From: UBA6163 sp041753075
GTDB lineage: Bacteria; Planctomycetota; Planctomycetia; Pirellulales; Pirellulaceae
DNA length: 64,000 nt
Assembly (NCBI GenBank): GCA_041753075.1
Contig: JBGSVE010000057.1
Location: forward strand, 1-64,000
Direction of reading: 5' to 3'
The notes under the pieces were generated by a model, which did no database searches, was not told the DNA's origin, and saw only the letters and a list, made by a program, of their open reading frames with translations. The translations under genes were made by a program, and so were the position numbers. Below are positions 26,344 through 35,239 of the stretch, piece after piece (position 1 is the stretch's first letter; each line of letters opens with the position of its first letter).

Positions 26344-27111
26344 ATGGCCAGATTGATCATTGACCCGCCCGCCAGTGGATTTTGGAACATGGCGGTCGAT
26401 GCAGCAATCTTGGAATCGTTGACTGCAGCGGATGGTCCAACGCTACGCTTTTATCGCTGGTCGGCACCGACGTTGTCATTGGGATACTTTCAATTGATTG
26501 GAGACCGGGCTTTGCATCCCGACAGCCGCGAAATCGACGTTGTTCGCCGCACGACCGGCGGCGGTGCGATCATCCATGACCGCGAGTGGACTTATAGTTT
26601 GGCGGTCCCGATGAACCGCCGTGACCCAGGTGCCGCGGCTTGGTTATATCAAGCGGTCCACCTCGCGATCATTTCCTCCTTACAGACTCTTGGCATCACC
26701 GTTCGGCACTATGAAGCCACCACCACCGCACCGAATTCTTCTCAGCCCAGTCGAGAACCCTTTCTCTGTTTCCAACGAAGAACATCGGAGGATTTGGTTT
26801 TGGCTGGCTATAAGGTTCTCGGCAGCGCACAACGGCGCGGACGGACGGGGTTGCTACAGCATGGCAGTTTGTTGTTGGCTGCGGCGACGGCCGCACCCCA
26901 GTTGCCGGGGTTAGTCGAACTGGCAAACTATGAACCCAATGCGATTAACTCACCTGGTGGAGACCGAATTGTCAGGGGAATTGGCGGCGAGTTGGCGTCG
27001 GCTTTAAATGTGTCTTGGGTGCGCGGCGGATTGACGGACCAGGAATATGACGTAGCGGTGCGCGAGCGAGCGGATCGTTTTTCCACAGTTGATTGGACAA
27101 AACGCCGCTGA
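26344..27111 (+). CDS. Octanoyltransferase LipM-like / lipoate-protein ligase A family protein
   Basis: The 255-residue protein has the cofactor-transferase fold seen in LplA, LipM and LipL: FWNMAVDAAIL, VVRRTTGGGAIIHDREWTYS, and the Lys motif AGYKVLGSAQRR (Lys157) followed by LLQHGSLLL. A Cys at position 142 (EPFLCFQRR) sits where LipM has its catalytic Cys, so octanoyl transfer from acyl carrier protein to GcvH is more likely than ATP-dependent lipoate ligation. Its place 23 bp after gcvPB supports a role in making GcvH active. A separate lipoyl synthase would be needed. Confidence 0.83.
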   Translation: MARLIIDPPASGFWNMAVDAAILESLTAADGPTLRFYRWSAPTLSLGYFQLIGDRALHPDSREIDVVRRTTGGGAIIHDREWTYSLAVPMNRRDPGAAAWLYQAVHLAIISSLQTLGITVRHYEATTTAPNSSQPSREPFLCFQRRTSEDLVLAGYKVLGSAQRRGRTGLLQHGSLLLAAATAAPQLPGLVELANYEPNAINSPGGDRIVRGIGGELASALNVSWVRGGLTDQEYDVAVRERADRFSTVDWTKRR

Positions 27112-27116
27112 GTCCG

Positions 27117-27138
27117 CCAGCCCCCCCGACGGGGTTGG
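27117..27138 (+). terminator. Hairpin after the gcv-lipM operon
   Basis: CCAGCCCC (27117-27124) and GGGGTTGG (27131-27138) pair at 7 of 8 positions around a 6-nt loop, directly after the lipM-like stop codon. The following sequence is AT-rich (TAATAAGGTTG) but lacks a clean T run, so intrinsic termination is only plausible. Confidence 0.4.
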
Positions 27139-27442
27139 TAATAAGGTTGTATTATTTCAATTTGGGGTATGGTTAAGGTGAAAAATATCACTACATTTCC
27201 GTTCTCAAAGATAGTTACCGGTTGATTGCTGTCTACACTGTGTTGGAACCGGAGGGCTCTCCTTTTCGAGGTTATTATTTCGGTTTGCCGTCAGAGCAGC
27301 AGAACTTTTCGATTCCCGTTGGGTTGTTGGGTCACGTCATTTGTCCGCCATTATTCCACTGTTTCATCATTTTTGCTGACTGAGGATTCTCAATCAGCGA
27401 CTGGACGATGACCCGAAGGATGGTCGAATAGAAAGGTATGCA
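27139..27442. other. Gene-free AT-richer leader of the FHA gene
   Basis: About 300 bp between the operon-end hairpin and the FHA gene. It is clearly AT-richer than the flanking genes and has no protein-like frame in either direction. It most likely holds the FHA promoter. I could not identify a convincing -35/-10 pair or operator. Confidence 0.4.
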
Positions 27443-28120
27443 ATGCAGGTGAAATTAAGAGTCATGGCGGGTAGTCATGCAGGCACAGAAATCGGCATTT
27501 CGGCTGACAAATTTTTGATCGGTCGCAGTGAATCGTGCAATCTTCGTCCCAAGAGCGAGTCGGTCAGTCGTAAGCACTGCATCATGGTGCTGCGCGATGG
27601 CAAGGTGCTTGTGCAGGATTTGCAGAGCCGCAACGGCACGTTCGTTAACGAGAAGCGATTGCCACCGGACAAGGCAAAGGTGCTTTCCGGAGGCGATAAG
27701 TTGCGCGTCGGAAAGCTCGAATTTGAGGTTTTGATCGAGCACGGTTTACAGGCCGCTAAAAAACCAGAGGTCAAAGACGTCGGTGACGCTGCGGCGCGGA
27801 CGGTGGAATCATCAGCCGACGGCAGCCGGTTTGAAGCGATTGATGTAAATAGCTGGCTCGACGAAGCCGACCAAATCGACCGCGTCCGCAAACTTTCCGA
27901 TCCTGATACGCGTCAATTTCGCTTCGACACGCCCGAAAAGGTTGCGTCCGCGGCTGACAGCGACGAAATGTCTGGAAACGATTCGACGATGAAGAAGCTT
28001 GCCAAGCCGGACAAGAAGGCAGCCCCGGGTAAACTTCCCGCCGGTCACAAGAAGGCCATGACGGATGACTCGCGACAAGCGGCCGACGATGCCCTCAAGA
28101 AGTTCTTCAGCGGACGCTAG
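27443..28120 (+). CDS. FHA-domain protein
   Basis: The 225-residue protein has an N-terminal forkhead-associated domain (about residues 1-95), with the conserved GRSESCNLRPKSESVSRKHC and SRNGTFVNEKRL. FHA domains bind phosphothreonine peptides, so it probably acts with Ser/Thr kinases. The C-terminal half is charged and looks disordered, with KLAKPDKKAAPGKLPAGHKK near the end. There is no membrane segment. The ATG has AAAGG about 7 nt upstream. The downstream palindromic repeat separates it from the next gene. Confidence 0.88.
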   Translation: MQVKLRVMAGSHAGTEIGISADKFLIGRSESCNLRPKSESVSRKHCIMVLRDGKVLVQDLQSRNGTFVNEKRLPPDKAKVLSGGDKLRVGKLEFEVLIEHGLQAAKKPEVKDVGDAAARTVESSADGSRFEAIDVNSWLDEADQIDRVRKLSDPDTRQFRFDTPEKVASAADSDEMSGNDSTMKKLAKPDKKAAPGKLPAGHKKAMTDDSRQAADDALKKFFSGR

Positions 28121-28148
28121 GCTTGTTTGAAAAGTTAGGGTCGGCTTG

Positions 28149-28212
28149 GTGAGCGGTACGCCGCTTGCAACCGGTAATTTGCGAAGCCGGCGGCTAGCGC
28201 CATTCCGCTCAC
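28149..28212. repeat. Palindromic repeat between the FHA gene and the hydrolase-like gene
   Basis: Arms of 26 bp (28149-28174 and 28187-28212) pair at 20 of 26 positions, with perfect outer ends GTGAGCGG/CCGCTCAC and inner ends ACCGG/CCGG, around the loop TAATTTGCGAAG. The sequence differs from the other palindromes in the window. It lies 26 bp before the GTG start of the next gene, so it sits in that gene's untranslated leader. Confidence 0.6.
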
Positions 28213-28237
28213 AACCTTCACTGCCTTTGGCTCACGA

Positions 28238-30622
28238 GTGCAAACACAGCCTCCTAATTTCAAAGTCGCAGCCACGCTCTTGGCACCGTTTGCGATTGTG
28301 CTTGCGTTGGCTTCGACGCTTTGCGGCGAGCAACAGGTACGCTTGCGATCCGGTTTTGTGATGCGCGGCAGCGTGCTGGAAATTGCCTCGATCAATCAAA
28401 ACCCGTTCGCGGGGACGGCCGGTAGCGAAGTCCAGGTTCTGCCGATCTGGCTTATCGATGATGGTCTTCGCCGTTGCTACGTTCACAAACTTGGGATGAT
28501 CGCCGAGGTCACACCGATCGAAGGCGTCAGGAATCGCATCGAGTTTTGGCAGCCGGTAGCGCCCGGCAACCGCACCATCGCCGGCATCGGACCGCTGCTG
28601 GCCGTTTCTCCCTTCAACAGTTACGGCCAACGAATCGTCGAAGTCCGTCAAACCGATGCCGCTAGAATCTCGATCATCCAGGGCATCACCGAGATCAACG
28701 CTCGGTACGCGAAGGTCGAGGGACTCAAATCAACCCCGTCGTATGCCTGGGACATGCGCGTCGCGACCGATTCGATTGACAGCGAACAATTGCGACAAGT
28801 CTTTCGCCAGCGAATCGACCAGTCCAATTACGATCGGCGACTGGAGATCGTTAGGTTCTATATCGAGGCGGAATTGTTTGGTGAGGCCCGCGACGAGGTC
28901 GAGCGGTTGATGAAAGACTTCCCCGATGAAGCATCACTTACCGCGCAACTGCAGTCACTCGTCCAGCGGCAATGGACCCAGCTATTCGATGAAGCAAAGC
29001 TGCGCCGTGACGCGGGTCAATACGAATTGGCGAAATCGGTCTTACAGAATTTTCCGGTGAATGAAGTCGCCGGCGCGACGCGACTCGAAGTACAGGATAC
29101 GATCGATTCGATTGACGCCAAAATCGCTGAAGGCCGTCGACTGATCGAGCAACTCACCGCACAACTCGAAACGCTCGGTGACGGCGACCGCAAACAAACT
29201 TTACTGACACTTGTCGAAGAAATTTCCGCAGGTTTGTCGCTCGATACGCTGGCCCGGCTGAGTGATTACGGCCGCCTTGGCGGCGTCGAAAATGTTCCCG
29301 TCGACAATCGCATTTCGCTGGCTATCGGCGGCTGGCTACTCGGGTCCGGATCGGGACTGCAGAACATTGCGATCGCGACGTCGCTCGTCGAGGTCCGAAA
29401 ATTGGTCGCCAAATACCTTGCCAGCAGCGATGCGGATGAACGCAAAGCCATTCTTGCGGAGTTGAGAAAACTCGAAGGCGCTGACCCGAATTTTGTTTCC
29501 AAAATGTTGCCGTTGCTGCCGCCGCCATTAGCACTTCCTGAAGAGGCAAAGCATGAATCGATAGCGGGAATGTATTTGATCGACGAAAAAGTCCGCGGCG
29601 TCCTAGGCGGAGATTACATTCTGCAATTACCACCGGAATACAATCCGCTGAGAAGCTATCCATGTGTGGTCGCGTTGCATCCGGTGGGAGGCAGCGCCGA
29701 AGCTCAACTTGATTATTGGTCTGGCCCGCCAGCGACGGATGGCCAAAGCCGGTTGGGCCAGGGTGCGCGGCATGGGTTTGTCGTCATCGCTCCGCGTTGG
29801 ACACGAACGGGACAAAGCGGTTACGAATCGACTGCGCGCGAACACGCGGAGGTGCTGACGGCCGTGCGTGACGCGATGCGACGAGTTTCGATCGATTCAG
29901 ATCGAGTGTTCTTGGCCGGGCTCGGCAATGGCGGATCGGCCGCTTGGGACATTGCCGTCTCCCATCCTGATATTTGGGCTGGAATGATCTGCGTTAGCGG
30001 CGAAGCGAACCAATACCTACGGCATTACAACCGCAATGCGAAGTCAATTCCCATGTATCTCGTTTTTGGCGAGATCGCCGGAGACAAAGCACCGCTGCTT
30101 AGAAATGGCGACGTGCTCGATGATTACATGGCACCGGGCTTCGATGCGATTGTGGTCATGTATCGCGGTCGCGGACCCGAACCGTTTTACGAAGAGATAC
30201 ATAATCTGTTTGATTGGATGCAATTGGCAACGCATCGACGCCGCGACCCACCCCAGCGGATCGAGGCGTCGTCGATGCGGCATGGTGACCAATTTTTTTG
30301 GTGGCTTGAAATGACAAAGATCATGGACAACATTGCAATTGATCCGCTGCTTTGGGACCAAACTCCACATCCTCGCGCTGCGGAAGTTGTGGCCTCGATC
30401 GGCGAAGGCAACGTGGTTCGCGTCACGCAGGGGCCAGCCGATCAATTCATTCTCTACTTCAGTCCCGAAATGGGTTTGAAAATGGATCAACCGATTATCA
30501 TTCGCTATCGATCACGGCGGATCGATTTCCAATTCGATGGATCGCTTGACACGATGCTTGAAGACGCCAGAACTCGCGGTGACCGCAAACATCCGTATTG
30601 GGGCAGTTTGATCGTGCCTTAG
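28238..30622 (+). CDS. Exported alpha/beta-hydrolase-like protein with a degenerate nucleophile motif
   Basis: The 794-residue product starts at a GTG and carries an N-terminal hydrophobic segment (about residues 10-29) that looks like a signal peptide or anchor. Residues 30-430 form an unrecognised helical region with TPR-like flavour (FYIEAELFGEARDEVERL). Residues about 460-690 resemble an esterase/PHB-depolymerase-like domain: VVALHPVGGSAEAQLDYW, VIAPRWTR, and the nucleophile elbow VFLAGLGNGGSAAWDIA followed by HPDIWAGMICVSGE. The elbow reads GLGNG instead of GxSxG (Gly563), so the usual catalytic Ser is absent. The C-terminal region is beta-rich. A non-catalytic or altered role is inferred. 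Confidence 0.8.
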   Translation: MQTQPPNFKVAATLLAPFAIVLALASTLCGEQQVRLRSGFVMRGSVLEIASINQNPFAGTAGSEVQVLPIWLIDDGLRRCYVHKLGMIAEVTPIEGVRNRIEFWQPVAPGNRTIAGIGPLLAVSPFNSYGQRIVEVRQTDAARISIIQGITEINARYAKVEGLKSTPSYAWDMRVATDSIDSEQLRQVFRQRIDQSNYDRRLEIVRFYIEAELFGEARDEVERLMKDFPDEASLTAQLQSLVQRQWTQLFDEAKLRRDAGQYELAKSVLQNFPVNEVAGATRLEVQDTIDSIDAKIAEGRRLIEQLTAQLETLGDGDRKQTLLTLVEEISAGLSLDTLARLSDYGRLGGVENVPVDNRISLAIGGWLLGSGSGLQNIAIATSLVEVRKLVAKYLASSDADERKAILAELRKLEGADPNFVSKMLPLLPPPLALPEEAKHESIAGMYLIDEKVRGVLGGDYILQLPPEYNPLRSYPCVVALHPVGGSAEAQLDYWSGPPATDGQSRLGQGARHGFVVIAPRWTRTGQSGYESTAREHAEVLTAVRDAMRRVSIDSDRVFLAGLGNGGSAAWDIAVSHPDIWAGMICVSGEANQYLRHYNRNAKSIPMYLVFGEIAGDKAPLLRNGDVLDDYMAPGFDAIVVMYRGRGPEPFYEEIHNLFDWMQLATHRRRDPPQRIEASSMRHGDQFFWWLEMTKIMDNIAIDPLLWDQTPHPRAAEVVASIGEGNVVRVTQGPADQFILYFSPEMGLKMDQPIIIRYRSRRIDFQFDGSLDTMLEDARTRGDRKHPYWGSLIVP

Positions 30623-30746
30623 TCGCAGTTCAATTGCATCACCGCAATTTGTTCAATCGCACGTTTGGCTACAGCGACACCGACATCGATGCAACGCGTT
30701 GTCAAATCGACTTCTAAGAATGTTTTTAAAGTAAGGGATTTGACCC

Positions 30747-32369
30747 TCAGAGTGAATTGACGCGTTTGATTGCTTTGGGCGAAATGAAAACACCGCTGAA
30801 GCACTCGCTCGGATGCAGCTCGCGGACATTGTCGCGGTAACCAAGATCGAGGTATTCAGCATCGGTCAGATTGTTCGGCACTCGAAAACCTGGATTCAAG
30901 TAGCCGTCACCATTGAGGTCGACAAATTCCCGAACCGAACCATCGACGAACAAGATATTCATGCTGGGACGCCGCGAGCCACCGTGAACGGCACGCCAAG
31001 TGAGCGTTGACTGCAGATACATCCGATTGCCTGAGCCACCGGTCGGTGCATCACACTTGTCAAAATAATCACATTGCCATTGTTCATCGAGTCTGGCGTT
31101 ATAAGAACCAATCCGACCGATCTTCTTTGTCATCGTATTGTAGAACGCCGGCCCTTCGCTGTCTGATTCCGCGAGCAGAACGCCCTTGGGGACGATGACC
31201 TGCGCGGAGCGATCCGAACCGGCGAAGAAATCTCCGGGAGCGAAGGCATAGTCCACAGGCGAGATGGATTCGTCAATGTCGCCCGGTCCAGCATCGGCAA
31301 TCATTGGAATTGATGAACTGGTACGATCGCTTATGCTCATCAAGCGTTCGGTCAGCGGTCCCAGAGTATCGCGAAGTCCCTGCAGTCCCTGCTGTGCCGC
31401 CTGGCCACCGGTTCGCATCGTTCCATCGGGAAACAAGATGGTTCGCGGCGAGGACCGCGTTAGGAACCAGCTTGAAGCGTAGTTGGTGTTGTAACCGTTG
31501 CCCGCGAAGTATCGCGAAACGAGGCTGGCCCGCTGGGTTGTCAGAGGGTTGGTGCTGGCAAACTTCGGAGTTGCCGAAGGGCCCATGATTCCTTTCCAAC
31601 TATCCATCCCACACATACCGTCGCTAAGACGTTCGACGTATCCGCCGGTAAGATCGTTTAGATTGTCGGTCGTGGTGGCACCGTACAGGTCGTTTAGTTT
31701 TTCGCTGCCGCGTAGCGAACTGCTGGGACACAGCGCCGAATCCGCCGTCAATTGGCCTTGATTGGCGAGATCGGCTAACCAACCCCAGGTATCGACGCAG
31801 CCGTCGCGAGCAAGGTCGAACCCTCCGGTGCAGTATTGGCCACTGGAATCCTTGGTCGAGTGCATTATCAGCCCAACACCGATTTGGCGAAGGTTATTCT
31901 TGCATGATGAACTGCGTGCCGCTTCGCGTGCCTTGGTGAGTGATGTCAAAAGCAACGCCGCCAAGAGCGCGATGATTGCAATGACAACTAGCAATTCGAC
32001 AAGCGTGAAACCGACCCGTGTTTTAGAATTATCGCAACCTACCGTTGGCCATTTTGGTCGCGACAAAGCCAATTCGCGGACCAGCAAAGTGAGCTGGCGG
32101 CGCTGGGCTTCGAACTGGGCCAAAAAATGAAACGTGGTTAACAATACGAATACAACCAAGCCGTACAACAACAAGTCCGCGCCACGGCCGATGTTCGTTG
32201 CAGTTGCCAATCGTTGCACTAGATCAGGTTGGAAAACCGCAGCGGCAAAGCAGATCCAAACGATTGCTTTGACGTAGCTGATTCGTCCACCACCGCCGAT
32301 GGCAACCACCAAGTCCCTAATCGCTAACAACAACGCCAGCGGTACGACGATCGTTTGGAACGTATTCAT
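30747..32369 (-). CDS. Fusion of a DUF2304 membrane domain to a DUF1559-type prepilin
   Basis: The first ~115 residues (MNTFQTIVVPLALLLAIRDL, then helices to FLAQFEAQRRQLTLLVREL) match the small DUF2304 membrane proteins that accompany GT2 glycosyltransferases. The frame continues without a stop into a prepilin-like protein: a type III leader ending in RVG, then FTLVELLVVIAIIALLAALL, AREAARSSSCKNNLRQIGVGL, and a C-terminal INILFVDGS-type H-x9-DG region (NILFVDGSVREFVDLNGDGY). I saw no internal ATG or Shine-Dalgarno site that would start the pilin separately. The upstream GT2 gene is 9 bp away. If a prepilin peptidase cut at G-F, the DUF2304 part would be released. Confidence 0.83.
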   Translation of the reverse strand: MNTFQTIVVPLALLLAIRDLVVAIGGGGRISYVKAIVWICFAAAVFQPDLVQRLATATNIGRGADLLLYGLVVFVLLTTFHFLAQFEAQRRQLTLLVRELALSRPKWPTVGCDNSKTRVGFTLVELLVVIAIIALLAALLLTSLTKAREAARSSSCKNNLRQIGVGLIMHSTKDSSGQYCTGGFDLARDGCVDTWGWLADLANQGQLTADSALCPSSSLRGSEKLNDLYGATTTDNLNDLTGGYVERLSDGMCGMDSWKGIMGPSATPKFASTNPLTTQRASLVSRYFAGNGYNTNYASSWFLTRSSPRTILFPDGTMRTGGQAAQQGLQGLRDTLGPLTERLMSISDRTSSSIPMIADAGPGDIDESISPVDYAFAPGDFFAGSDRSAQVIVPKGVLLAESDSEGPAFYNTMTKKIGRIGSYNARLDEQWQCDYFDKCDAPTGGSGNRMYLQSTLTWRAVHGGSRRPSMNILFVDGSVREFVDLNGDGYLNPGFRVPNNLTDAEYLDLGYRDNVRELHPSECFSGVFISPKAIKRVNSL

Positions 32370-32378
32370 AAAAATCGT

Positions 32379-33059
32379 CTAAGTAAAAAGTCGCGATAAC
32401 ATTAATCGTGCCAGCACGTTCCAAGCGTCGCGGGTTCGTTGGCCCTTGAGCAATGTGTCTTGGTGGTATTGGACGGTCACAGGCACTTCCAAGTAGCGAA
32501 GTTTCTGGTGTGCGACTTGGTGCAAGAATTCCGAAGCGTGAGCCATGCGATCTTCTTGCAAGCGGATTCGCTTTGCCGTAGCGGCACTCATCGCCCGCAA
32601 TCCATTGTGCGTGTCGGTCACGTTTAAGCCGGTCGTGACCCGTGTGAACCTGACCGCCGCCTTTAACAACAATCGTCGCTGCCAGGGGATTGCGATCGCT
32701 TCACCCAGGAAGCGCGAGCCGAGCACCACGTCACAGCGGTTGTCCTGCAGCGGTTCCAGCAACCGCAGAATATCGGCGGCACGGTGTTGGCCATCACCAT
32801 CAAAAGTTACAACCCACTTGGCTTGCTGAGATAGCACAAAATCAAATCCGGTTTGCAGGGCCGCGCCTTGGCCACGATTAACAAAGTGACTGAGCGTGAT
32901 AGCGCCGGAGTTGCTCGCAATGTCAGCGGTCGCGTCGGTTGACCCGTCATCAATAACAACGACATTCCAGCCGTGGGCAACCAAGGGCTCGATCGCTTTG
33001 GCGATGCGCGACGCCTCGTTGAATGCGGCGATAACAACCCAGACATCCGTTGGTGACAT
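32379..33059 (-). CDS. Family 2 glycosyltransferase (polyprenyl-phosphate mannosyl/glucosyl transferase-like)
   Basis: The 226-residue protein has a GT-A fold: WVVIAAFNEASRIAKAIEPL, VVVIDDGSTDATADIA, the acidic metal motif FDGDGQHRAADILRLLEP, and LGSRFLG. These match dolichyl/undecaprenyl-phosphate sugar transferases of the DPM1/GtrB type without the C-terminal membrane helices. The membrane part could be supplied by the DUF2304 domain of the next gene. Such an enzyme would make the lipid-linked sugar used by the TMTC-like GT-C protein encoded upstream; that link is inferred from gene order. Confidence 0.88.
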   Translation of the reverse strand: MSPTDVWVVIAAFNEASRIAKAIEPLVAHGWNVVVIDDGSTDATADIASNSGAITLSHFVNRGQGAALQTGFDFVLSQQAKWVVTFDGDGQHRAADILRLLEPLQDNRCDVVLGSRFLGEAIAIPWQRRLLLKAAVRFTRVTTGLNVTDTHNGLRAMSAATAKRIRLQEDRMAHASEFLHQVAHQKLRYLEVPVTVQYHQDTLLKGQRTRDAWNVLARLMLSRLFT

Positions 33060-33184
33060 TTAATTTTGCAGGTGAGGCGGTTGGCGTAATCGCCCGGCTA
33101 TGAGAAAGCCATACGCAATGTCTCATCAGTGTTCCATGAAACCGACGATTGACAAAGACTTGACCGATGAATATTCGATGAAAT

Positions 33185-34897
33185 TCAGTTCGGCAGGTCG
33201 TCTGGCGGAATCGTGTCGGCAATTGCTTCCTGATCCTCAGCCTCCGCAGATCGCCCTGAGCGACGCAGGTGTGCCGCATAGGCGAGATGGAAATCGCGAA
33301 TCTGGCGTGAATTGGTGATCGCCGATTGAAAATGTTGGTCGGCGGCAAGCGTCTGGCCGCTGGCCGACGAGATCAATGCGAGCGAAAAATGAATTTCGGC
33401 GGTTTGCTGGTCGTCGTTTGCACTGCTCAGCGCAATTGCGTAAAAATCGCTGGCCTGATCGAAACGCCCTGTCAGCCAATACAAGTCGCCAATCGCGCGG
33501 CTGAGCTTGTAGCGGGTGCCGGCATAGTAGAAACCGCGACGCTCGTAGAGTTCAAACGACTTTCGGTACATCGCGATTTGGTCGTCGGGATCGTCGAAGT
33601 CAGTTTCATCCGCCAAGTTCGCCCAAACACGCGGATTGTCGGGGCTGCGGCTGGCGTCACGGCTGAGCAACCGCTGGCGAGAATGGTAATCCTGGTTCCT
33701 GGAAATCGTCGCGGTGCCTAAACACGCAGCTACCAACACACCAATTCCCAATCGCCAGCGGGCTAGGCTTGCTTGATCGCCGCGCGACGCGGTGGCGAAC
33801 CAATTCGCGGTCGCAACGACAAGGATGCTGATCGCCATCAGCGGGGCGTACATGCGATGCTCGAAGATGATGTCTTGTAGCGGTACCAGCGACGACGAGG
33901 GCAACAAAATTAGCAAAGCCGAGGCGATCAAAAACCCAATTCGAGGTCGCCACCTAAGTAAATAAAGAACCGCAGTCAAAATCATCGCCCAACCGACACA
34001 GCCGGCAGCCATCCACGGAGGGCTTTTCGACGGTAGCCAACCATAGTCGAGGACTTGATCGATGGGCAAAAACGAAAGTTGCAGATATCGCGCGAACACA
34101 AATGGCTGGCTGGCCAAATAATTCAGCGGCGTGATCGCGGGAATCGCAAACCCAACCGTGGGGTCGCGATGATTTCCCGAGAAAAAAGCCGCTGCATAGA
34201 CCACAGTACCGACAACCAACGGCGCCGCAATCGCGAGGTACCAGCCAAGATTTACCTTCATCGACTGCCATGACTGCGCCAGCATGGTGCGATCGTAAAG
34301 CAACAAGATCACCAACAAAAACGCGGCGGATTCTTTGCTGCCATAGGCGGCCGCGGCTGCCAAAACCACCGCCAATCGCCACATCGCAACGAAGCGCGAA
34401 GATGTTTCTTCGGCCGCCTTCGTCCAGCATGTAAGCATTAGCAGCAAACCGCAGGTAACCAGCAATTCGCTTCGCTGAATCACATAAGTAACCGCAGCGG
34501 TACCTAGCGGATGGACAGCCCACAACAGTGCCGACATCAACGCAAGCCAATGACCGTGCCGCTGCGTTGCCTTCGCGACAAGCCAATAAAGCAACGATGC
34601 GTTGGCGATATGGAGCAATAGATTTACCAGGTGGTAGCCGATTGGATCGAGACCGCCCAGGGCGTAATTGATCGCGAAGCTCAGCGTTGTGATTGGGCGA
34701 GCGCGAAGCTCCAGCCACTGCAACGAAGCAATGTCGCGGATCGCTACGTTGCGAATGATCCCGTTGTTGTCATCGAAGAGAAAAACGCCGGACAGGCTGT
34801 TGACGTAAACGAGCGCGATGGCACTAACGAGCACCGCCACGTCGATCGATGATCGAGAGCGGGTGCTGGAGATCGAAGCGTCAGCGGAATTCGCCAT
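33185..34897 (-). CDS. TMTC-like membrane glycosyltransferase (GT-C) with C-terminal TPRs
   Basis: The 570-residue protein has about ten membrane helices with the first-loop acidic pair FLFDDNNGIIRN (Asp42, Asp43) and RPITTLSFAINYALGGLDPIGYHLVNLLLH. These are characteristic of TMTC/PMT-type GT-C enzymes that transfer sugars from polyprenyl-phosphate carriers. A TPR-like region (about residues 420-550, GDLYWLTGRFDQASDFYAIA) ends the protein. The ATG at 34897 is chosen over a TTG at 34903; it follows the DUF971 stop by 2 bp. A surface-protein O-glycosylation role is inferred from family and neighbours. Confidence 0.82.
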   Translation of the reverse strand: MANSADASISSTRSRSSIDVAVLVSAIALVYVNSLSGVFLFDDNNGIIRNVAIRDIASLQWLELRARPITTLSFAINYALGGLDPIGYHLVNLLLHIANASLLYWLVAKATQRHGHWLALMSALLWAVHPLGTAAVTYVIQRSELLVTCGLLLMLTCWTKAAEETSSRFVAMWRLAVVLAAAAAYGSKESAAFLLVILLLYDRTMLAQSWQSMKVNLGWYLAIAAPLVVGTVVYAAAFFSGNHRDPTVGFAIPAITPLNYLASQPFVFARYLQLSFLPIDQVLDYGWLPSKSPPWMAAGCVGWAMILTAVLYLLRWRPRIGFLIASALLILLPSSSLVPLQDIIFEHRMYAPLMAISILVVATANWFATASRGDQASLARWRLGIGVLVAACLGTATISRNQDYHSRQRLLSRDASRSPDNPRVWANLADETDFDDPDDQIAMYRKSFELYERRGFYYAGTRYKLSRAIGDLYWLTGRFDQASDFYAIALSSANDDQQTAEIHFSLALISSASGQTLAADQHFQSAITNSRQIRDFHLAYAAHLRRSGRSAEAEDQEAIADTIPPDDLPN

Positions 34898-34899
34898 GC

Positions 34900-35235
34900 T
34901 CAATCGGCGACGACCGCCTCGTAGCCATCACGTAGCATCGCCAGCGTGAATAACCCCGAGTTGTGGCCGTCGCTGAAGCTGATGTTGTAAGCGTAATTGC
35001 CCATCGGACGCATCGCATCGACTCGAATCGGCATCGCTTCGGCGGCGCTGATGACGGGCAGCATCGTGGGCTTCGTCGCCGGTTTACTCTCCGTTTTTTT
35101 CTTCTCGCGACAAGTTGCACAGGGACACACGCGACGAAGCTGACCCGCAGTCCAAATGGTCTCGGCCTGGTCATCCCAGTGAATGACAATGGCACCGTCT
35201 GGGGCTCGCGAAATGGCTGTTGGTTGATTGCTCAT
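34900..35235 (-). CDS. DUF971-domain protein (GBBH-like N-terminal fold)
   Basis: The 111-residue protein contains IHWDDQAETIWTAGQLRRVCPCATCR, the signature of DUF971, a small fold also found at the N terminus of gamma-butyrobetaine hydroxylase. The CPCATC motif gives three Cys that could bind metal. A Lys-rich insert and then PMGNYAYNISFSDGHNSGLFT complete the domain. The ATG at 35235 gives the normal bacterial length; the upstream extension overlaps paaK and is rejected. It sits 4 bp after paaK and 2 bp before the TMTC-like gene. Confidence 0.85.
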   Translation of the reverse strand: MSNQPTAISRAPDGAIVIHWDDQAETIWTAGQLRRVCPCATCREKKKTESKPATKPTMLPVISAAEAMPIRVDAMRPMGNYAYNISFSDGHNSGLFTLAMLRDGYEAVVAD

Positions 35236-35239
35236 GGCT

